Notes: generated from the letters alone by a model not told the origin. DNA of 64,000 bases from Pelecanus crispus (GCF_030463565.1 NC_134656.1:5876501-5940500); one strand, 5' to 3'. Positions 25,001-39,633 are shown, counted from the first letter of the stretch. Made by a program: numbers and translations.

Positions 25001-28000
25001 AGGCAGTCCTCTCTCCAGGGCGCCGATTTGCACTCAACTTCTCCAATGCAGGTGGCTGCAGCCTGGCACCTCTGTTAAAGGCATCTCAGGTAAAGGAGTT
25101 AGCTTGTCAAATGGGCCCGTGATTGCTGTTCGCAGTGTGGCTGGAGCAACACAGGGTGCTGAGCTCCCCTGAAAAATAAATCATGCCACCCAGTTGCAAA
25201 ACAATGCTTTTAGGGCATAAGGAGAGGAATCTACATTTGTGGAGTTTGCTCAGTGTCTATATGATTGAACACCCACTACGGACTGTGAGTGTTTTCCATT
25301 AATTTTAGCTGAAGCAAGTTCTATCTGGTCTCTGCTTTTGGTCCTTCGCTTCAAGCCAATACTTATTTTGCTGTCATTCCTCTTTTTCCTACACTGAAGT
25401 CTAGATTTAAAAGGGTGACTAAGCATCTAATTTCAATCTTGGATTCCTAAATCCTTGTTTAAGTATCAATCTAAACCATTAACTTTTTGTCTTCTTTCAG
25501 AAAGTTTGAGAGCCAGGAGTTCCTGATACCTATAACCACAAAGCCACTGCCAGCGGCCTTGTCACATCTCTTAACTAAAAAGCCCGTTCATCTGTAAAAT
25601 AAACATCGTGATACACAGATAAGGCACGATGGGTAGAATTAGCTACATTTGAATTGTATTTCAGATGTAAAGTGACAAAAGGTATTAGTGCTTCTAGTCA
25701 CGGGGAAGTGTTCTGAAGACATGGTCAACAAATGCAGTATTACTGCTGCTGCACAGGAGGCTTTCAGCTGCCCAGCCTGGCTCATGAGGACATAGGCTAA
25801 GCAAAGCCATTTCATCTAGGAAGATACTCAAGTCCCTTCCGTGTACAAAGAGGGGAAAGGCTTTATGTGGGGAGACTGGAAAGTATAGATATGGCTGTGG
25901 GAGGGGGTGACATCCTGGTCTAAATGTCAGTTCTGATTGATACCCTTCCAGTCCATCTTTGGTTCCCATAAGCTGCAGGGTGAAGTCCTACACTCCAGGA
26001 ACTAAGCTGTGCACTTTGCTGTGTGTAGCTGAACAGATAAGCACCTAACTTTTTGTGCAGATGTTAGCTATCCTGAAGCAATTTTCATATAGATCCTTCA
26101 TCACCTCATCCAGCATTTGTCTTCTCTCTGGTTCTGACAATGCAGTGAGGGATAAAAGACTGGCTGTGGCAAGAAGAAGGGCATTGAGAGGTGGCAGTGG
26201 GACTTGGATATTTGTATCTGAGAGTACTGCATTATGGGTTCCAATTGACATTGTGGGTATAAATTGAAGTGTGACTGTTTGCTCCTGGCTCCATTCCTCT
26301 TGCCAGGCTACTGAAGGCACTCACGTAGGTGTCTTTTAGTAGTAACGATAGCCTGTGCTCTTGGGAGACTAACTGCTGTCTGCGAGGTAGGCTTCACTGG
26401 GCACAGAACTAGCCGGTTTCATCATTCAAATTCCAAAGTACAAACTTTTCACTCTGTTGAATACAATAAAACTTGCTACCTTTCCCATTGACTGTCTTTA
26501 TGTGTGGTTTTCCCTTGACTATCTTAGTTCATTTTCAGCATCATGCCCCAGTTTTCCTTCAGGAATATAAAAATATCCCCCCCCTTTTTTTTTTAACCCA
26601 CTGAAGACCATGTGTGAGGTTCCCTGCAGCGGCTTTCTGGATCCTAGAGCTGTCACCTGAAAAAATATTTATGGCTTCAGGCGGAAAAAGAGTAAAGCAC
26701 ATTGTCAAATTCCTTCCATTCAGAAATCACTTCACCAGATGACCTACCCAATTCCACTGATTTTACTGGGCTTTATACACATATCTAGCATTAACCTGCC
26801 GCATAAGAGGTGCCCCAGGTTGGGCTAGAAAGCCACTGGGATTGCATTTGTGAAAACAGCAAAGCAATATTTTGATAAAGCAGCCTATTTCCATTTCTTA
26901 ACTGCTTTTCCTACAGCCTGCAGATACTTCCTGCTTCCCTTCCGTCCCTCTCCAGCAGATAAAGTGACACGTTTGTTGTTGAGATCATTGTGGCACCTTT
27001 AGCAAGCCCGGGTTGTCATGGGACTCCCTGCATAAACAGAGCAGGTTTTCAAGGATAATACACAGCATAAATGAGCAGTCTTGTTCTGTCAACAACAGTC
27101 TGTGTGTTTATAAGGACCCTCAAATGTGTTTTTAAAAATACTTGGGCGGGTATTTTTAGCTGTGAGAGCCTCTCCAGCCTTCCCTAACACACCGATACTG
27201 TTCTCGGCACCATTCTCCCCCTCTCCTAGGCACGCTGCAGTTGGCTGATGGTGAAACTCCCACCGAGGGATGTTTCTGCAGAAGCAGAGCCCCGAGCAGC
27301 GACGCGGCCTCTTGTTATTCAGGCTGCACTGACATCTGTTGGCTCTTATCAGCCAAGGTAGGAAAAAACAAACCCGGCTGGTTTCATACACTGAGATAGC
27401 ACTCGCGGGCAGAAACAAATAACCGGGAGAGCAATCCTGCAATAACACTGGCTTGCATCCAGGAGTGATAAGTAATTCATAGACGGTACTATCCAGTGGA
27501 CAGGGTCAAGTAAGTTTAAAAGCTCAGGGTCTCCCATACAGTTGGCGATGTACCGTGTTCCCTATGAAACATAAAATTGCCAGCGGCCATCCTTCCAATT
27601 CTGTGGCTCTCCTCGTATTCTGAAACAGCACAAGAGCTGCCTTTCTGAAGGAGCAAGGTTCAAGTCAGCTTGAAGAAGCTGTGTGCTTCACTGCAAGCAT
27701 GTTGTTCAGTCTATGTGACTAATTAAACCGGTAGGACATGAACACTCATTTCTGAATCAGTATCTGAAAAGATCACACAACCTTTTGGAAAAAACAAGTA
27801 AGAACTGAGCAAAGTGTTTCACTTGAACTAGCAAAGTCTTACTCAGATGTACAATTTAGATAATGTAACTGTATGTTCAGTGTAATAAGCAAAGAACAAC
27901 TGGATGTCCTGGAGTTTAGCCAGCATCGTGCTTTGGTTAAAAGCTTTGTCCTGCAAATACTGTACTCATATGTCAATGCTCTTATTCACAGAATTAACAC

Positions 28001-31000
28001 AAGACTTAACTGAAGTGGGTTATGGTGCTACCTGCTTCTCTGTCAGGCTTGGTGATGAAGCAGTTACAGGCCTCTCTTTTTTAAGTGACTAATGCCAAAA
28101 GTGTGGCAAGTCCCAAGTCTGACTGTGCAGCCCAAGTGGTTTTCTGAGAAACGCTCTGCAAACAGGGTGCCCAGCTGATTCGGGCACCGGTGTGACGGCA
28201 GCGCTTTGTGAGTGAGGGGAAGAGCAAACAAGTAGCACGGAGGTATTGTGAGCATGGGAGGAGGTTACATGGAAGAGGACTTTTGGGATAGTATGGAGTG
28301 GAGGGGCAGACTTGAGAGAGATGGAGACTGTCATCAGTTTCCTTTTTGAGTGGAAACAATTCCAGAAATCCTTCTCCCTGCTATTCCTCACAAGGATTTG
28401 TTAAATGCTTGGGTCAACAGCATTTAATTTTGGCCTTACAAAGTATAATCTCATTTTTAAAAGTCAAATCTGCCCTTTGATTCTATAGACAGTTTGTGCT
28501 GTTCAGTTTTTGAAATAATTTAAACCAGAATTACCTTATTTTAAGCTTTATAAATCTCTCCTGGTTGGCTCCAGCGTAAGTAGGTTGTTAAATTCTACCA
28601 GTAAAGATTTCATCATTTCTCTGGGCATTGCAGTTTAATATTTGCCATGGAAGCACTGGGCCAGGCTGACTCTGCCTGCTAGACTTCGTTGTTTTCATGC
28701 AGCTTTAAAGGAGAAAATGGCAGAGAAACAAGGGATCTACTTTCTTGCTAAAAAAAAGCACTGAACATGAAAGCATTGCTGGCTGCACAGGACAGGGGAG
28801 GTGGAGAAGCCTGGCATCTCCGCTGCCAGCAAGCCCCAGAGCAGCCTGGCAGCTCTGCCACTGAACAGTTCCGTGCCAAGACACTCAAGAGCCAAGGCAA
28901 AGAGCTGGAGCTGCCAGGACCACGGAGGCTGAGCGAACCCAGGGCTCTCAGGAAGCCACTGCAGCGGCATGCCTCAAAGAAATGGGAAGCAGCAGCCCTG
29001 CAGAGGAGTCTAAGCTCCCACTTACACCTTCTCTTTATATACTCACATTGCCTGAACACCTGCCTGGTGCCTCTCATTAGGAAAACAGGCGCCAATTCAC
29101 CGCAGCTGCAGTTGTAGTCATAATTCTGACTATTTGTGCACTGCTTTTAGGGCAAGATATCGCCGGTGATCGGGAGGAGAAGAGTGGAAATACTCCCCAG
29201 AGCACATCTGCTCTGCACCACACACCATCGCTTGACCCCGGCTCTGGGAGCAGTGTTGGAGAGTTTCCCCAGACGCAGGCCTTCTGATCAATCAATCAAT
29301 CACAGCAGCGAAGTAACGGATTTTGCTCTTCTATTCTTTGCTTGCAGTAGTACAGCTTACACTGTTAGTTAATGAAATCTGAACCTACAGTGAGGGCTGC
29401 AGAATGAGGAAAGCACAGTGTTTTCCCAGGGGACAGTTACGTGTGCGCACAAAGTGGGTTTTAATCTTTTCCTCTGCTGCATCACTGTGAAATTAGTTTA
29501 GCTGGCAGCAGACAGCAGCCCGGGGTTGGAAGGGCCACGCTTCCCGCGGCGCGAGGCTGGGGCCGAGGCAGCGAGCTCGAATCCTCTAGATGTCACCACT
29601 GGAACGGGCTTGCGGGCACCTGGTCCTGCGCTGAGGCATCCCTGAAAGTGTCCACCAAGAACAAAGGCAGAGCTACTGTCTTTGAGGAGGCCAGCTTTAA
29701 AGCCATTTTTTAGTTGCTAATGAGGCCCCGGTGTATTAAAACCAGCCTCATTAAAAGCTAAAAAAAGAACAAACCCACTTCATTTCTTTTTCACCGTTTA
29801 GGCTGTTGCTTACGCTCCTTGCTTTCTCACATCTGGTTTCTAATCAATCCAGGTGTCTGCATCTTCTCCTGTCCTAGCTAATGCTGTGGTGCTCAGGTTG
29901 CAGGCGCAAAAGGGGAGTGATCAATAATTTACAACCTTTCCTCTTCTGGTGCAACAAAAAAAAAACCCAAAAAACTTGGTAAAATACAACGTTCCTTCTC
30001 CTCCTCCTCACAAGAGGTATTTTGTTGTTATCTCACTAACTGCTGCATGTTTCAACTTCCCAATGGTTTGCATAGAGTAAGAATTGGTTAACTCTTTGCC
30101 TGGATAGAGCCAAACCACATCTGGTGGGAACGTCCAAGCAGGACACTTGTGTTTGTTGGGACAGACAGCTGCCCTTCACTCAGGAGGGTCCTTCTGTGCC
30201 AAGCTGAAGACCTGCAGTATCCGCTGAACCAAATGGAAAGGCCCCAGGTGAAAGAGAGAACAACTGTGTCAAGGAAAAAAACTTCAAGCCTCTCATTTAT
30301 AAAGCCCTCCTGGAAGCGCAAAGCATTCATGATTCCCCTTGCTGTTATTGCTATTGAAAAAAATACAAGAGGATGGAACAATGAAGACAATGAAGTCTTT
30401 TCACATTAAGAAACTATTTCATCTGGTAAAAAAGACACCAAAGACTGTGCTGTATTACTCTATCAGCAATGGGTACAGAGGCTACAAGAGGAAAAAGACA
30501 AAAATCTATCATTTTCTGGATGTGAAAGCAAGTACCGCCGAAGGATTCTTGCTTTCAGAGCTGCAAGCCAGAATTTTAGTATTCTCCACCAAGGAGATTT
30601 TTTTTGCCAAACCTATATCTACATTATGAATCTATGAATCCAGCCATCTTTTGTACAGCTAGTTAGAAAACATGAAAATACAATTTTTAAAACATGCCAC
30701 TTTCTCCAGAGTTAGCTTTTGCCAGAAAAAAAAAAAAAAATCCCAAGGGTTTTTTTAAGAGTAGACTTTCATCTATTTCTTAAGCAGTATGTTCAAAATT
30801 TTACTGCAGCATCTCAGCGACACTAGAACATATCCAGGATGCACAAAGATGACACCTTGCTGAGAACTTATGCAACCTCCGAGTTCACAGAGGTTGTGCC
30901 TTCCTTATAGTCCCCTATTTCCCACTTCTTTATAGCCATAAAAATCAACCCATAAATCCCTGTAGCATTTTCCTTTAAACGACTCGAGAACCTTTAATCT

Positions 31001-34000
31001 GTTTCCAGAGATTAAACAAAATACTCTGTGCTATTACACTGGGAGAGCCGAGCACACCTGGCTGGAGGTGAGGCACGGGCGCCTTTCCTTCGCGTTATAC
31101 CAAGGTGCAAGTGCCAGAGCTTTGTCCCTGTCGTACGCTTTCCGTGCAAAAGCACACTGTGCTTTTATGCAGCCACAGGTTTTATACTTGGCAAATAAGG
31201 GATGATGAATAAAGATCTATGTGCTGTAAAATCAAGAGCTGCTCACTAGCCCGCCGTGCAGAAAGCTGCACACAGGGATTTTCTGGGCGCAGCACCGCTC
31301 TCTGTGCAGCTGGGGGGTGATGAGCTGGCCTTACCAAATAGTGCTCAGGTCCCACCGATGTGTCTCAGACTCTTTCATCCTAATGCTGAGTTGTTTTTAA
31401 AATACCTTTATCTTCCATAGTGTAAATATCCCTCACATGTTAGCTTGCTTTGGCTTTTGGATAGAATGAAATTTATGATGCCATTTAAAAGCGCACATTA
31501 TGAAGTGCTGGCTAGAGACCGAGTCTCAAACCCTGCCCTGTGTTGGCACGGCCAAGCTTTGTACCCAGGGTCAACCAGGGCTCCACCAGCCCCGCTGGAG
31601 GGTGAGGATGAGTGGGCAGGCAGCGCAGAGAAAAGCAAGGCAGAACAGTGCATTAATTTCTACTAGTTTCTAAAAACTGCTCTACAGGAAAGGGCAAACA
31701 TTTGTATTTTGGATTATAACATCTTCTTATCGCTTTAATAATTTCTTTGTTTATATGATACCAGAGGCTTTGTTTTCTGTTCCATGTAAAAACGTGCTTC
31801 TCCTTGCGATGATGTCAGTCATAGCTAAGTGGTATTTGTCATTGGACATCAAAGGAAGTTTTGATGAGCTTTATTAATTTTTGCTCATGACATTTACTTG
31901 CGCTCCCATTATGAAATTATTCTTTCCACACCCAGCACCAGAGTAGGTATCTGTGGTCTTTCCAACAAGATTCTAGGTGCAGAATGCAATGTTAGCTATC
32001 ATTCAGCCTTTAGATGTCACAGACAGGTTTATGGGACTGAATTAAATTCCACTGAGAGCAGAAATAACTTGGAGATGAAAAATGTAAACAGACGAGTGCG
32101 TGTAGCCTGCAGAGTGTCATTCCTTAATTGACTCACTCACGCTAAGGACTTCAGAAAGACTCGTTCCTCTGCAGGGCTGATGCTCCGCAGAGACAAACTC
32201 CCTTTGGCCAGAGTGTGTAATTAAGGCACCGGTCCCTGAACTCATTCCCCTTTCGGTGTGGGAGTAGCACGCAGCTGCCCAGGGCTGGAGGAAGCCCTGG
32301 GAATGGATGTGACTGCGGGTACAGCCCGGCCACCTGCATTATTTCAACTGAACATACGCAGCCATTTGCTGACTAGTACAAACATGTTACGGCATTCTGG
32401 CTAGTCTCTGGGATGGGAGCTCTGCTTCACCCTATGATTAATTTCCTTTAAAGCTAACAATAACGTAAAAGGAGACCGCACACAAGTACCAGCCTCAAAA
32501 CAGCTTGTAACTGCTTTTTTTGGCAAATTATTGTAAAGAGCTCTGTGTTTTCAGAGCTGCAAAGTTCATTCACAGATAAGTTTGGCAACAAAAATCACAG
32601 ACCCACCATATACTCTCTGTTGCATTATCTACTACAAAATCATTAGCCAAAGATTAAAAGGAAAACTCACAGATATATTTCAGCTTTCACAGTTTAAGTA
32701 GTAAATGGCTTCAGTAAATAATTAATATGACAGAAAGAGGATGTGCTGAGTGAGGCAACAGTACCAGTATTACTATATCAAGTTAACTGCGTTCTGCCTT
32801 GCTAGTTAATCCTGCTCTGAGTATTACTAAGGATATAAACTCAGGCGAAGTACTGTGCTGAGGTACCTCTCCTATTGCCTGCCTCCAGGCTAGTTTGCTC
32901 AGAGCTGGGTTGGTGTCTTCATGCAACACTGGTCTGTGTGAGCTCAGAGTTCACACTTGGAACTACGGCTGATACAAACAGCTTCTGCTGCGCTGAAGTG
33001 GACACAGTGATATGGGATGAATAGGTGGAAATTTGGAACATTAATACTGTTCACCAAAAGCATTTGAGTTAATTTTGGCACATAATCATGTCCACAGACA
33101 GCTGTTTTCTGTTTCACCCCAAACACTTGTGCCATGCATCAATGCTTTTCTTTGGAATAAACTTTCTGGTGGATAATCCAGGCAGCTGTATGCGGCCTCT
33201 GTGATGCTTGGGTTGCTGCTTAGGATTTTCTTTAAAGTCTCTCCACTTGGCCCGTTAAGCATTTAAGGATGTGGTGTACACAGACTGTCTGCATTCATCT
33301 TAAACTCAAGAATTAGACTTTTGAACATTAATAAAAAAAAGAAAAATCAGAATTTTACTTGCAATTTGAAGAACACTTCTGCTCTGACTAGTTAGTTGCA
33401 TCTGGAAAGAAACTCAGCAAAGAAATTCTAATTTAGAAAGAATGATCCGACAGCCACATTTGAGAATACTTGTTCAACAATAAAGAGCCTGGATTAAAGT
33501 GAAACATAGGGATCAGTAGTTCCCATTTCAGAGAAAATGAGGATTATTGGACAGAAAACAAATCTCAGCATTTGGTTTGATGATTAGAAATGTATACATT
33601 AAAAGTACCCGCAAAGCAATCGATTAACACAGTTTGTGCTTTCCATTTTAGAGAACTAAAGGGGAAGAAAAGAGAAACAGTTCGCTGTAAGGTTGCTCCC
33701 CCCCCTTTTTAAGCAACGCAAACAATTGCTGCCAGCCCAGATTTTGTGGCAGCCTTACAGTTTGCTACACCAACCACAGAAGCAACATGACAATCATGGA
33801 GAATAATTTAGCTTCTGGGTTGATTTTTCAGAATAGTTTTGCCATTTGCCTTGATAGCAAGTAAGACAATCTATTCATGGCTAGAATAATGCAGCAAGGT
33901 GATGGGAAGAGTGGGCAAAACTTATTCCTAAAGTAATCACACAAAGTTCAATGAAGATGAAGGAGGACTGAAATCAAACCATGTATTTAAAAGGTAACCA

Positions 34001-36038
34001 AAGGTTTCTAGAAATGGGAAGCAAAAGAAGAAGCAAACTTGAGATTCAGAAATATGATTTTTAGGAGCTACATTCACTTAAGAAAAATCTCAGCAGCACT
34101 GCATTGTGAGGAAAGATAAGGCATGGTCTGAACAAAAGAACTGGGCAGATTTGGAAGGAGAGAGAACTAGGTGCAGGGCAGCCTCAGAAACTCTTCAGTG
34201 CTCAGTAACTCCCTGACATATTTATTTGTCAGAACCTTGGAAGATGTTATTTTTTTGGAAGAATTTTCTTGTAGATAACAAATTCAGAGAAAAAGAGAGA
34301 GGGGGGGAGGGAGACAACAACGATGTTTGGAAAGGCAGAGTTGCTATAAAAATGTCATGCTGTTGGCACAGGGACACTGGCTGCACCTCACCTTCATCAG
34401 CAGTTGGATTTCTTTTTTAATAAAGGATTTTTTCTCCTTAAAACAGCCTTACTCATAAAATGTACATGGTTAAAATTTTAGTCTATCATATATAACTTCA
34501 TTTATCCTGCTGAAATTTTAGCATTCATACAGTTCTTGTATGTGAGGGCAACTTAGCATGGAGAGCTCCCCTGGAAAAGAAGGATAACTTTTTCTGTTGT
34601 TCTATTATAATAAATTCCACAAACTTACTTTAAATTCTAATTTTTATCTGATATTAATTGTTTTCCTGTGCTTATTATTTTTGGAAACTTGTTTTAAAGA
34701 ATAGTCTGTACAATATACCCTTGGTTATTCTTTACACTTAAAGAAAATACTAGTTTAGTAAACTTTGCAAATAATAGTACAGCTTTGTACATTAAACAAT
34801 TGGACAACATGAATTTATGACCTAACTTATGAATGTTGCTTTTTTTGGCACAACTTACCAATCATTGAAAGTAGCACCCTGTAACTGCATTACTAGCTTG
34901 GCAATACCTACAACACTGAAGAGGTAGCTGAAATATATGCTTCTCTGTTTCATTAATAATGTATCCAAACACTTTATAGACCTACACCTTGAAGGAAAAA
35001 TTAGCAATAAAAATTTGTTGTGTTATAAAAATGTGCCAGTTCTTGTTTTATTTTAAACTGGCATTTTGTCAGTTTTGTATCTGAAGAAACAACGTTATTA
35101 TTTTGGGGTTTTTCATGTGCTATCAGTTAATTTAAAATGTTCGTTAAAGGTTATTAGCCCAATTCTGCTTTCATTGGTCAGGCAAACCGACTCTGATTTC
35201 AATAAAAGGTGGTTTACATTTTGGGCAGAAGAAAACCCAGGAAAAACTGTTTCTCTTCACTTTAAAAAGCAAACTAAACCTTCTCTTATTATCATAAAGT
35301 CAAGGTCTACACAAAGTTTCTTGCTAATAGAATTGAAAAAAAAAAATTGTTTGCATTCCTATTGGCCTCTTGCTACCACCAAACATTTAGCCTCATGTTA
35401 TCAGAGCATTTCCCCTTCAAAATGCACCAGCAATCCATATTTCCAGTTTGAACGTGGTCCAAAGATCAGGCAGTCTAAATCATAAAATGCATTTCAATCC
35501 TTCTAAAGCTTCAGATTCACTATGTTGGTTGCTTAGCTTTTATTACTGCTAACACACCGGGTGATCGTAAGACGCCGTACACCTGTAACTGGAAGCTATG
35601 TGCAGAGCCGGGGTGACCCTGCAGAGCACACAGAGCCTGCGGCACGGCACGGAGCTGGTACAAGGAGCTGGTACAAGGGCTGGAGCTGTCACCACTGGGC
35701 CACTCTGCTCTTCCCTTATCTTTGGCGTTGTCTTCAAACTGCAAGCACCTCAGGGAAAGGGTCTAGGGCATTCTGATTATGTCAACTGAGAGGAAAAAAA
35801 TGAAATCTAGAATCATTTTCATAAAGAGATAAAAATGTTAAAGTTACAATAAAAACTAAGTAGTAGAGAAGTCAAGTTCATGTTCACGGCTGTCTCACAA
35901 AGGCATTGTATGGCTTATGGAAAGAGATGGAGAGGAGAGATGGCTTTGAAATAAAATACCTCTTTGCCAATATGAACAGCATGTAGGATTTCTTTTAATT
36001 CCATCATCCCTCTCAATTAAAGTCACATCTTATTTCAG
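22031..36038. other. Intergenic interval between GNAS and the PIEZO relic
   Basis: AT-rich sequence without a recognised gene, apart from the relic at its left edge. Open frames are short and lack family motifs. Poly-A/T and C-run tracts occur (for example near 23409, 26578, 29946 and 30726). The missing PIEZO exon 1 and its promoter should have lain here, but I could not identify an exon encoding the expected M...LLLP start. Confidence 0.5.
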
Positions 36039-36128
36039 AGCTATATCACCCTAATGCAATGGACTTTGTTGCCTATCTCATCTTCCTGCTGCTTTTCCCA
36101 GGGTTTCCAAGACCTGACACAATGAAAG
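36039..36128 (+). pseudogene. PIEZO relic, exon 2
   Basis: The acceptor 'cttatttcag' is followed by an open frame with NAMDFVAYLIFLLLFPGFP, matching PIEZO '.NGLSFVYLIYLLLIPLF'. It ends ATG AAA G, phase 1, and joins in frame to the next exon (MKG|GTHILLR versus MQGHTGRLL). The donor now reads GCAGAA instead of GT. Ninety bases match the usual exon length closely. Confidence 0.85.
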
Positions 36129-36577
36129 GCAGAAGACCTCTGTCAAATTCTTGATGAGCAATACTGCATAATTACACGTTAGTTACTAATCCACTCAGTT
36201 AAGCATTGGGCACTGGACCTATATAAATACATTATCTCCTGTGTTCTTACAGACCTTCTTGACACAGCGTCTCAGGAGCCCAGCTCTGGCTGTGTCGTCA
36301 TTATTTCATTAGCTTGTGCATTTTGCTCACCCGCTGCCTCTGCAGTGGCGACAGACAGGAGAGCTTCCTCTCCACAAGATATGCCAGGATTTTCTGGTGT
36401 GGCTTTATCTGAACTATGCTTGAGAAGGGAACATGCTCTTGGTTGCCCTGGGGTAGCGTATCTAGATGGCGTAGCCTATTAAATCCTCGGAGCAAGGTAC
36501 TTGCTTCATCGTATGGTTTGTTTTATATAATACACATTTGTCTGCTGGCACAACAAAACCAGTATCTGCTGTTTCAG

Positions 36578-36655
36578 GAGGCACCCACATCTTACTCAGA
36601 GCAATTAGTTTCATCAGTTTCTCTTTCCTTATGATGCAAGTGGCATTTCAGATTG
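36578..36655 (+). pseudogene. PIEZO relic, exon 3
   Basis: The acceptor 'gctgtttcag' precedes GGTHILLRAISFISFSFLMM and then QVAFQI, matching PIEZO2 'QGHTGRLLKSLCFISLSFLLLHIIFHI' residue for residue in spacing. The expected donor after ATT G has decayed (CTTATC). Confidence 0.85.
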
Positions 36656-37680
36656 CTTATCACTACCTGCTCTCTAATAGTAAGGGCATTTTTCATGGCA
36701 GTTGGTTACTTGATAGTAAAAGCCTCAGAAACTCATTTACTGGAGCAAAGTGCCATCACTGATAGCCTTGTTCCAACCGCCCCCAAGTTAAAGGACTTCA
36801 GATACTGATCCCACTTTTTCATCTGATGGCATTTTTACCTGGACAAGGTCCAGATGTCACAGTCTAGTGACATCTCTAATCACTACTAAAGCTGTTTCTG
36901 TAATGATTTGATTCACGGGGCATTTAAACACAAACTGCAGTTCCACTGAAATCCCAGAATTGCTGGTAGAGAGACAAATGCATCATTCTGACTGCAGATA
37001 ACACCAGTGTGCTCTTCAGAAGTTTCTTGAAACTTCTTGAACCAAAAGCAGATTCTACTTCTGTCATTCTCTTTTTATTGTGACATAAAAGGACCTGTAC
37101 ACTGTCCTGACCAAAGCCAATGGCAAATTAATTGGGGTGTGGGAAGGAAAGAAACATTTCATGTTACTGCTTGCATGCCACGGAGCAGGATTTATCGTAA
37201 TTCAGGCTCCCTTTACAAAAGCATGAGGACAAAAATGAGAGCCTACACTAAGTGTGTGTTTGGGGATTAGAAAATAGGCATATATCCATTCAAAACCATA
37301 TCTTTTTGTTCTTATCTACCAGACTGCAGTTGGGAAAACTGGGTTTGTGATGTTGGAATCGTAAGGTGCGATATGGAAGCATGGCTCTACTTCTGAAATG
37401 CAGTACAAAGAAATGGCGTATTAAATACATCAAACCATATTCAGTGTTGGCTATAAAAGATAAAACAAACAAAAAAAAGTATTAAATTGCAACATCTATT
37501 AGGATATCTGATCTTCTCTCTCAAAGAATTATAATACCCCTTCTGAAAGGACTGAATGAATCTTTCCTTGGAAGAGAGAATAAATGTTTTACTGGAGCAA
37601 CTTTATTGCACATTTGATTACTGTGATGCAATTTGCTTTGTTTTAAGGCACACCGGTGCTTTTTTTCTGTATTACTGCAG

Positions 37681-37979
37681 TTACATTTCTGGGTGGTAGA
37701 AATAATAGAGGTTTCAAGTTAATTATTCAAAAGAATACATGGAAAATGATGAAGCTGTACATTTTTAAGCACTGCTTTCTGCTCGGCAGGCTCAGCAGAG
37801 TCAATGCTGGTGATATCTGCTGCCTACCCATTCCTGATTTTGGAACATTTCTTAGTAGCATCACAGTTACAAGAATTTGCAAAAAAACCCTGACAGAGCC
37901 CTAAGTTCCCAAAATACCTTCTCATTCTGAAGACCAGGAACAAGAGGAGGAAGAGGAGAACAACAAAGAGATACATGCA
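37681..37979 (+). pseudogene. PIEZO relic, exon(s) with PDxG..F..S motif and acidic linker
   Basis: The acceptor 'tattactgcag' opens a frame with a TW pair at the PIEZO spacing, then NAGDICCLPIPDFGTFLSSI (PIEZO2 'DAGNGIRVFVPDIGMFIASL'). An in-frame TAA at 37902-37904 interrupts it. The same frame continues into EDQEQEEEEENNKE, which matches the acidic linker that follows in PIEZO2. A possible donor, GTATTC, is at 37980. Confidence 0.8.
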
Positions 37980-38865
37980 GTATTCCACTGCCCGAATTAA
38001 CACTCCAACACATAACAAAAATGCAATTGGGATAAAGTTTGTTCATAGCATATACAGGAGCTAAAGGAACAGTTCTAAAGAGAAGTTTTGCTTTGTCCAG
38101 TTTATCGTGTAGCCTAAGAAAAGGTTTTCCCAGAAAAGGTTTTCCCCCAGGCTGTGAATGTTCAGTGCAGCATTTAGAGACTCCGATGTACCTTGACCTT
38201 TCCCGAGACTGTTCAGTTGCATACTGTTCTGCATGTCACCACGTCCGGACCGGATCACATTTGCCCTAATGAGAAAGTGCATCAGAGACATTTTAAGCCT
38301 TGTTTAGCAATAGCTTGGCTTTCACGTTACTCTTCACACTGATGTTTGCCTCCTGCTTTTTATGGGACTAGAAATAGAAAAATAGAAATAGAAAAAATAG
38401 AAAATAGAAAAAATTTTTAGGAGTGTTGGTGAAACTGTACCGTTACTCTCAGCTAGTAACATTGGTGCGTAGCTGTGTTATAGGAATATGATATCCTGGT
38501 GTGATATTTAATGCAGGAGTGCAGGCAAGAAGTCCTAATGTGACCAACAGAGAAGTCTGGAGTAGGATAACATGCTACGGCTGACCAAGAATGAAAAGAA
38601 TAAAGTGGACTAGCATTCTCTCTTATCAACACAAATGTGTTCAGAGAAATTGAGAGCCATTGTTTTTCCTTTCCTGCTTTTTCCCTTCACCCATTTGAGT
38701 TTCTTAACAAACAAATCCAATGTTCAGAAAACACCTTGATAGCCATGCCAACACGCAGGAACTGTGAGTCATTAGAAAGCAGTTCCACCTTCCTGTACCA
38801 GTGTACCAGAAACCTCTGTGAGAAGATGAGGCTGCACCTACAATATTCTCGTGTTTCATTTTTAG

Positions 38866-38999
38866 GCAACTCATTTTTCAAGTGGAAGCTGGCAGGACAC
38901 TCCCTTTTTACCGTGTGTACACAGCATTTCCTGCACAGCTCCTGCCGATGTCGGCAAAGTACACAGCCCTTCTTTATCAGCTACAATACGCTAAGAGTG
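38866..38999 (+). pseudogene. PIEZO relic, possible AGH exon
   Basis: The acceptor 'gtttcatttttag' precedes a frame with KWKLAGHSLFTVCTQHFL, comparable to the conserved 'AGHLI.LY.YQ' stretch of PIEZO. It lies in the right place, but the identity is short and no clear donor follows. Confidence 0.32.
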
Positions 39000-39231
39000 A
39001 TAATTACATGACTAAGCATGATGCGGACCAAAACACAGTTGCCACCTAATCCTATCTTAAAAATGGAGGTAGTTTTGTCGTCGATTCACAGCCTTGGGGA
39101 GCACAGAATCATGAAGCAGCTTGCCTGCCATTCATGGATCAGTACTGGTCAGCTGTACACATGCTATAAGAGGGGCTTATTTCCCTTACTATTACCAACA
39201 CAAGCAAACACAAATGATTCTTTCTTAAGGT

Positions 39232-39268
39232 TGGGGGTTTTTTTTGGGGGGAGGGGGGCAGGGGGGGA
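39232..39268. repeat. G-run tract, G-quadruplex-prone
   Basis: GGGGG, T8, GGGGGG, A, GGGGGG, CA, GGGGGGG: four runs of five or more G on the plus strand, between two PIEZO remnants. Confidence 0.85.
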
Positions 39269-39525
39269 AGGAAAACACATCTGGTTTCATGGCAGGCACT
39301 ATATCCATTCACTTTTTGACTATTGCTAGGCAATATATGGTTGAAAGAGGAAATTCTAGTGTCAGACAAGGTCTTAAAATAAAACTCCACTTGACTGTCA
39401 TTTGCAAGAACTTTATGATGATGAAGAGCATACACATAAACCACACTCATCTATCTGGTCAGTTAAGTCCATCTAACCTGACTTTGCAACACACTAACTT
39501 GGTATAATTTGTATAATGTTTGCAG

Positions 39526-39633
39526 GTAATTTTAATGTACCTTCCAGTGTCATATCCGCTTCCTACTGAAATGGGACAAAAATGGTATTTGGAACAGAAA
39601 AGGAAAGGCACAGGGACTGAGGACGCAACCTCT
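39526..39633 (+). pseudogene. PIEZO relic, candidate exon with intact splice sites
   Basis: A 108-bp open, phase-0 exon between a strong acceptor (ataatgtttgcag) and a perfect GTAAGT donor. Its product starts VILMYLPVSY and ends GTGTEDATS. The position fits the PIEZO segment 'VMYYTLATL...GTKEED', but similarity is weak; the call rests mainly on the splice sites, phase and order. Confidence 0.42.

Noticed and set aside
28767..29117. 116-codon plus-strand frame
   Set aside because: No family similarity that I recognise, and no exon-like boundaries.
36505..36570. SSYGLFYIIHICLL frame as PIEZO exon 2
   Set aside because: It looked similar to 'YNGLSFVYLIYLLL', but the exon at 36039-36128 matches much better and joins the next exon in phase.
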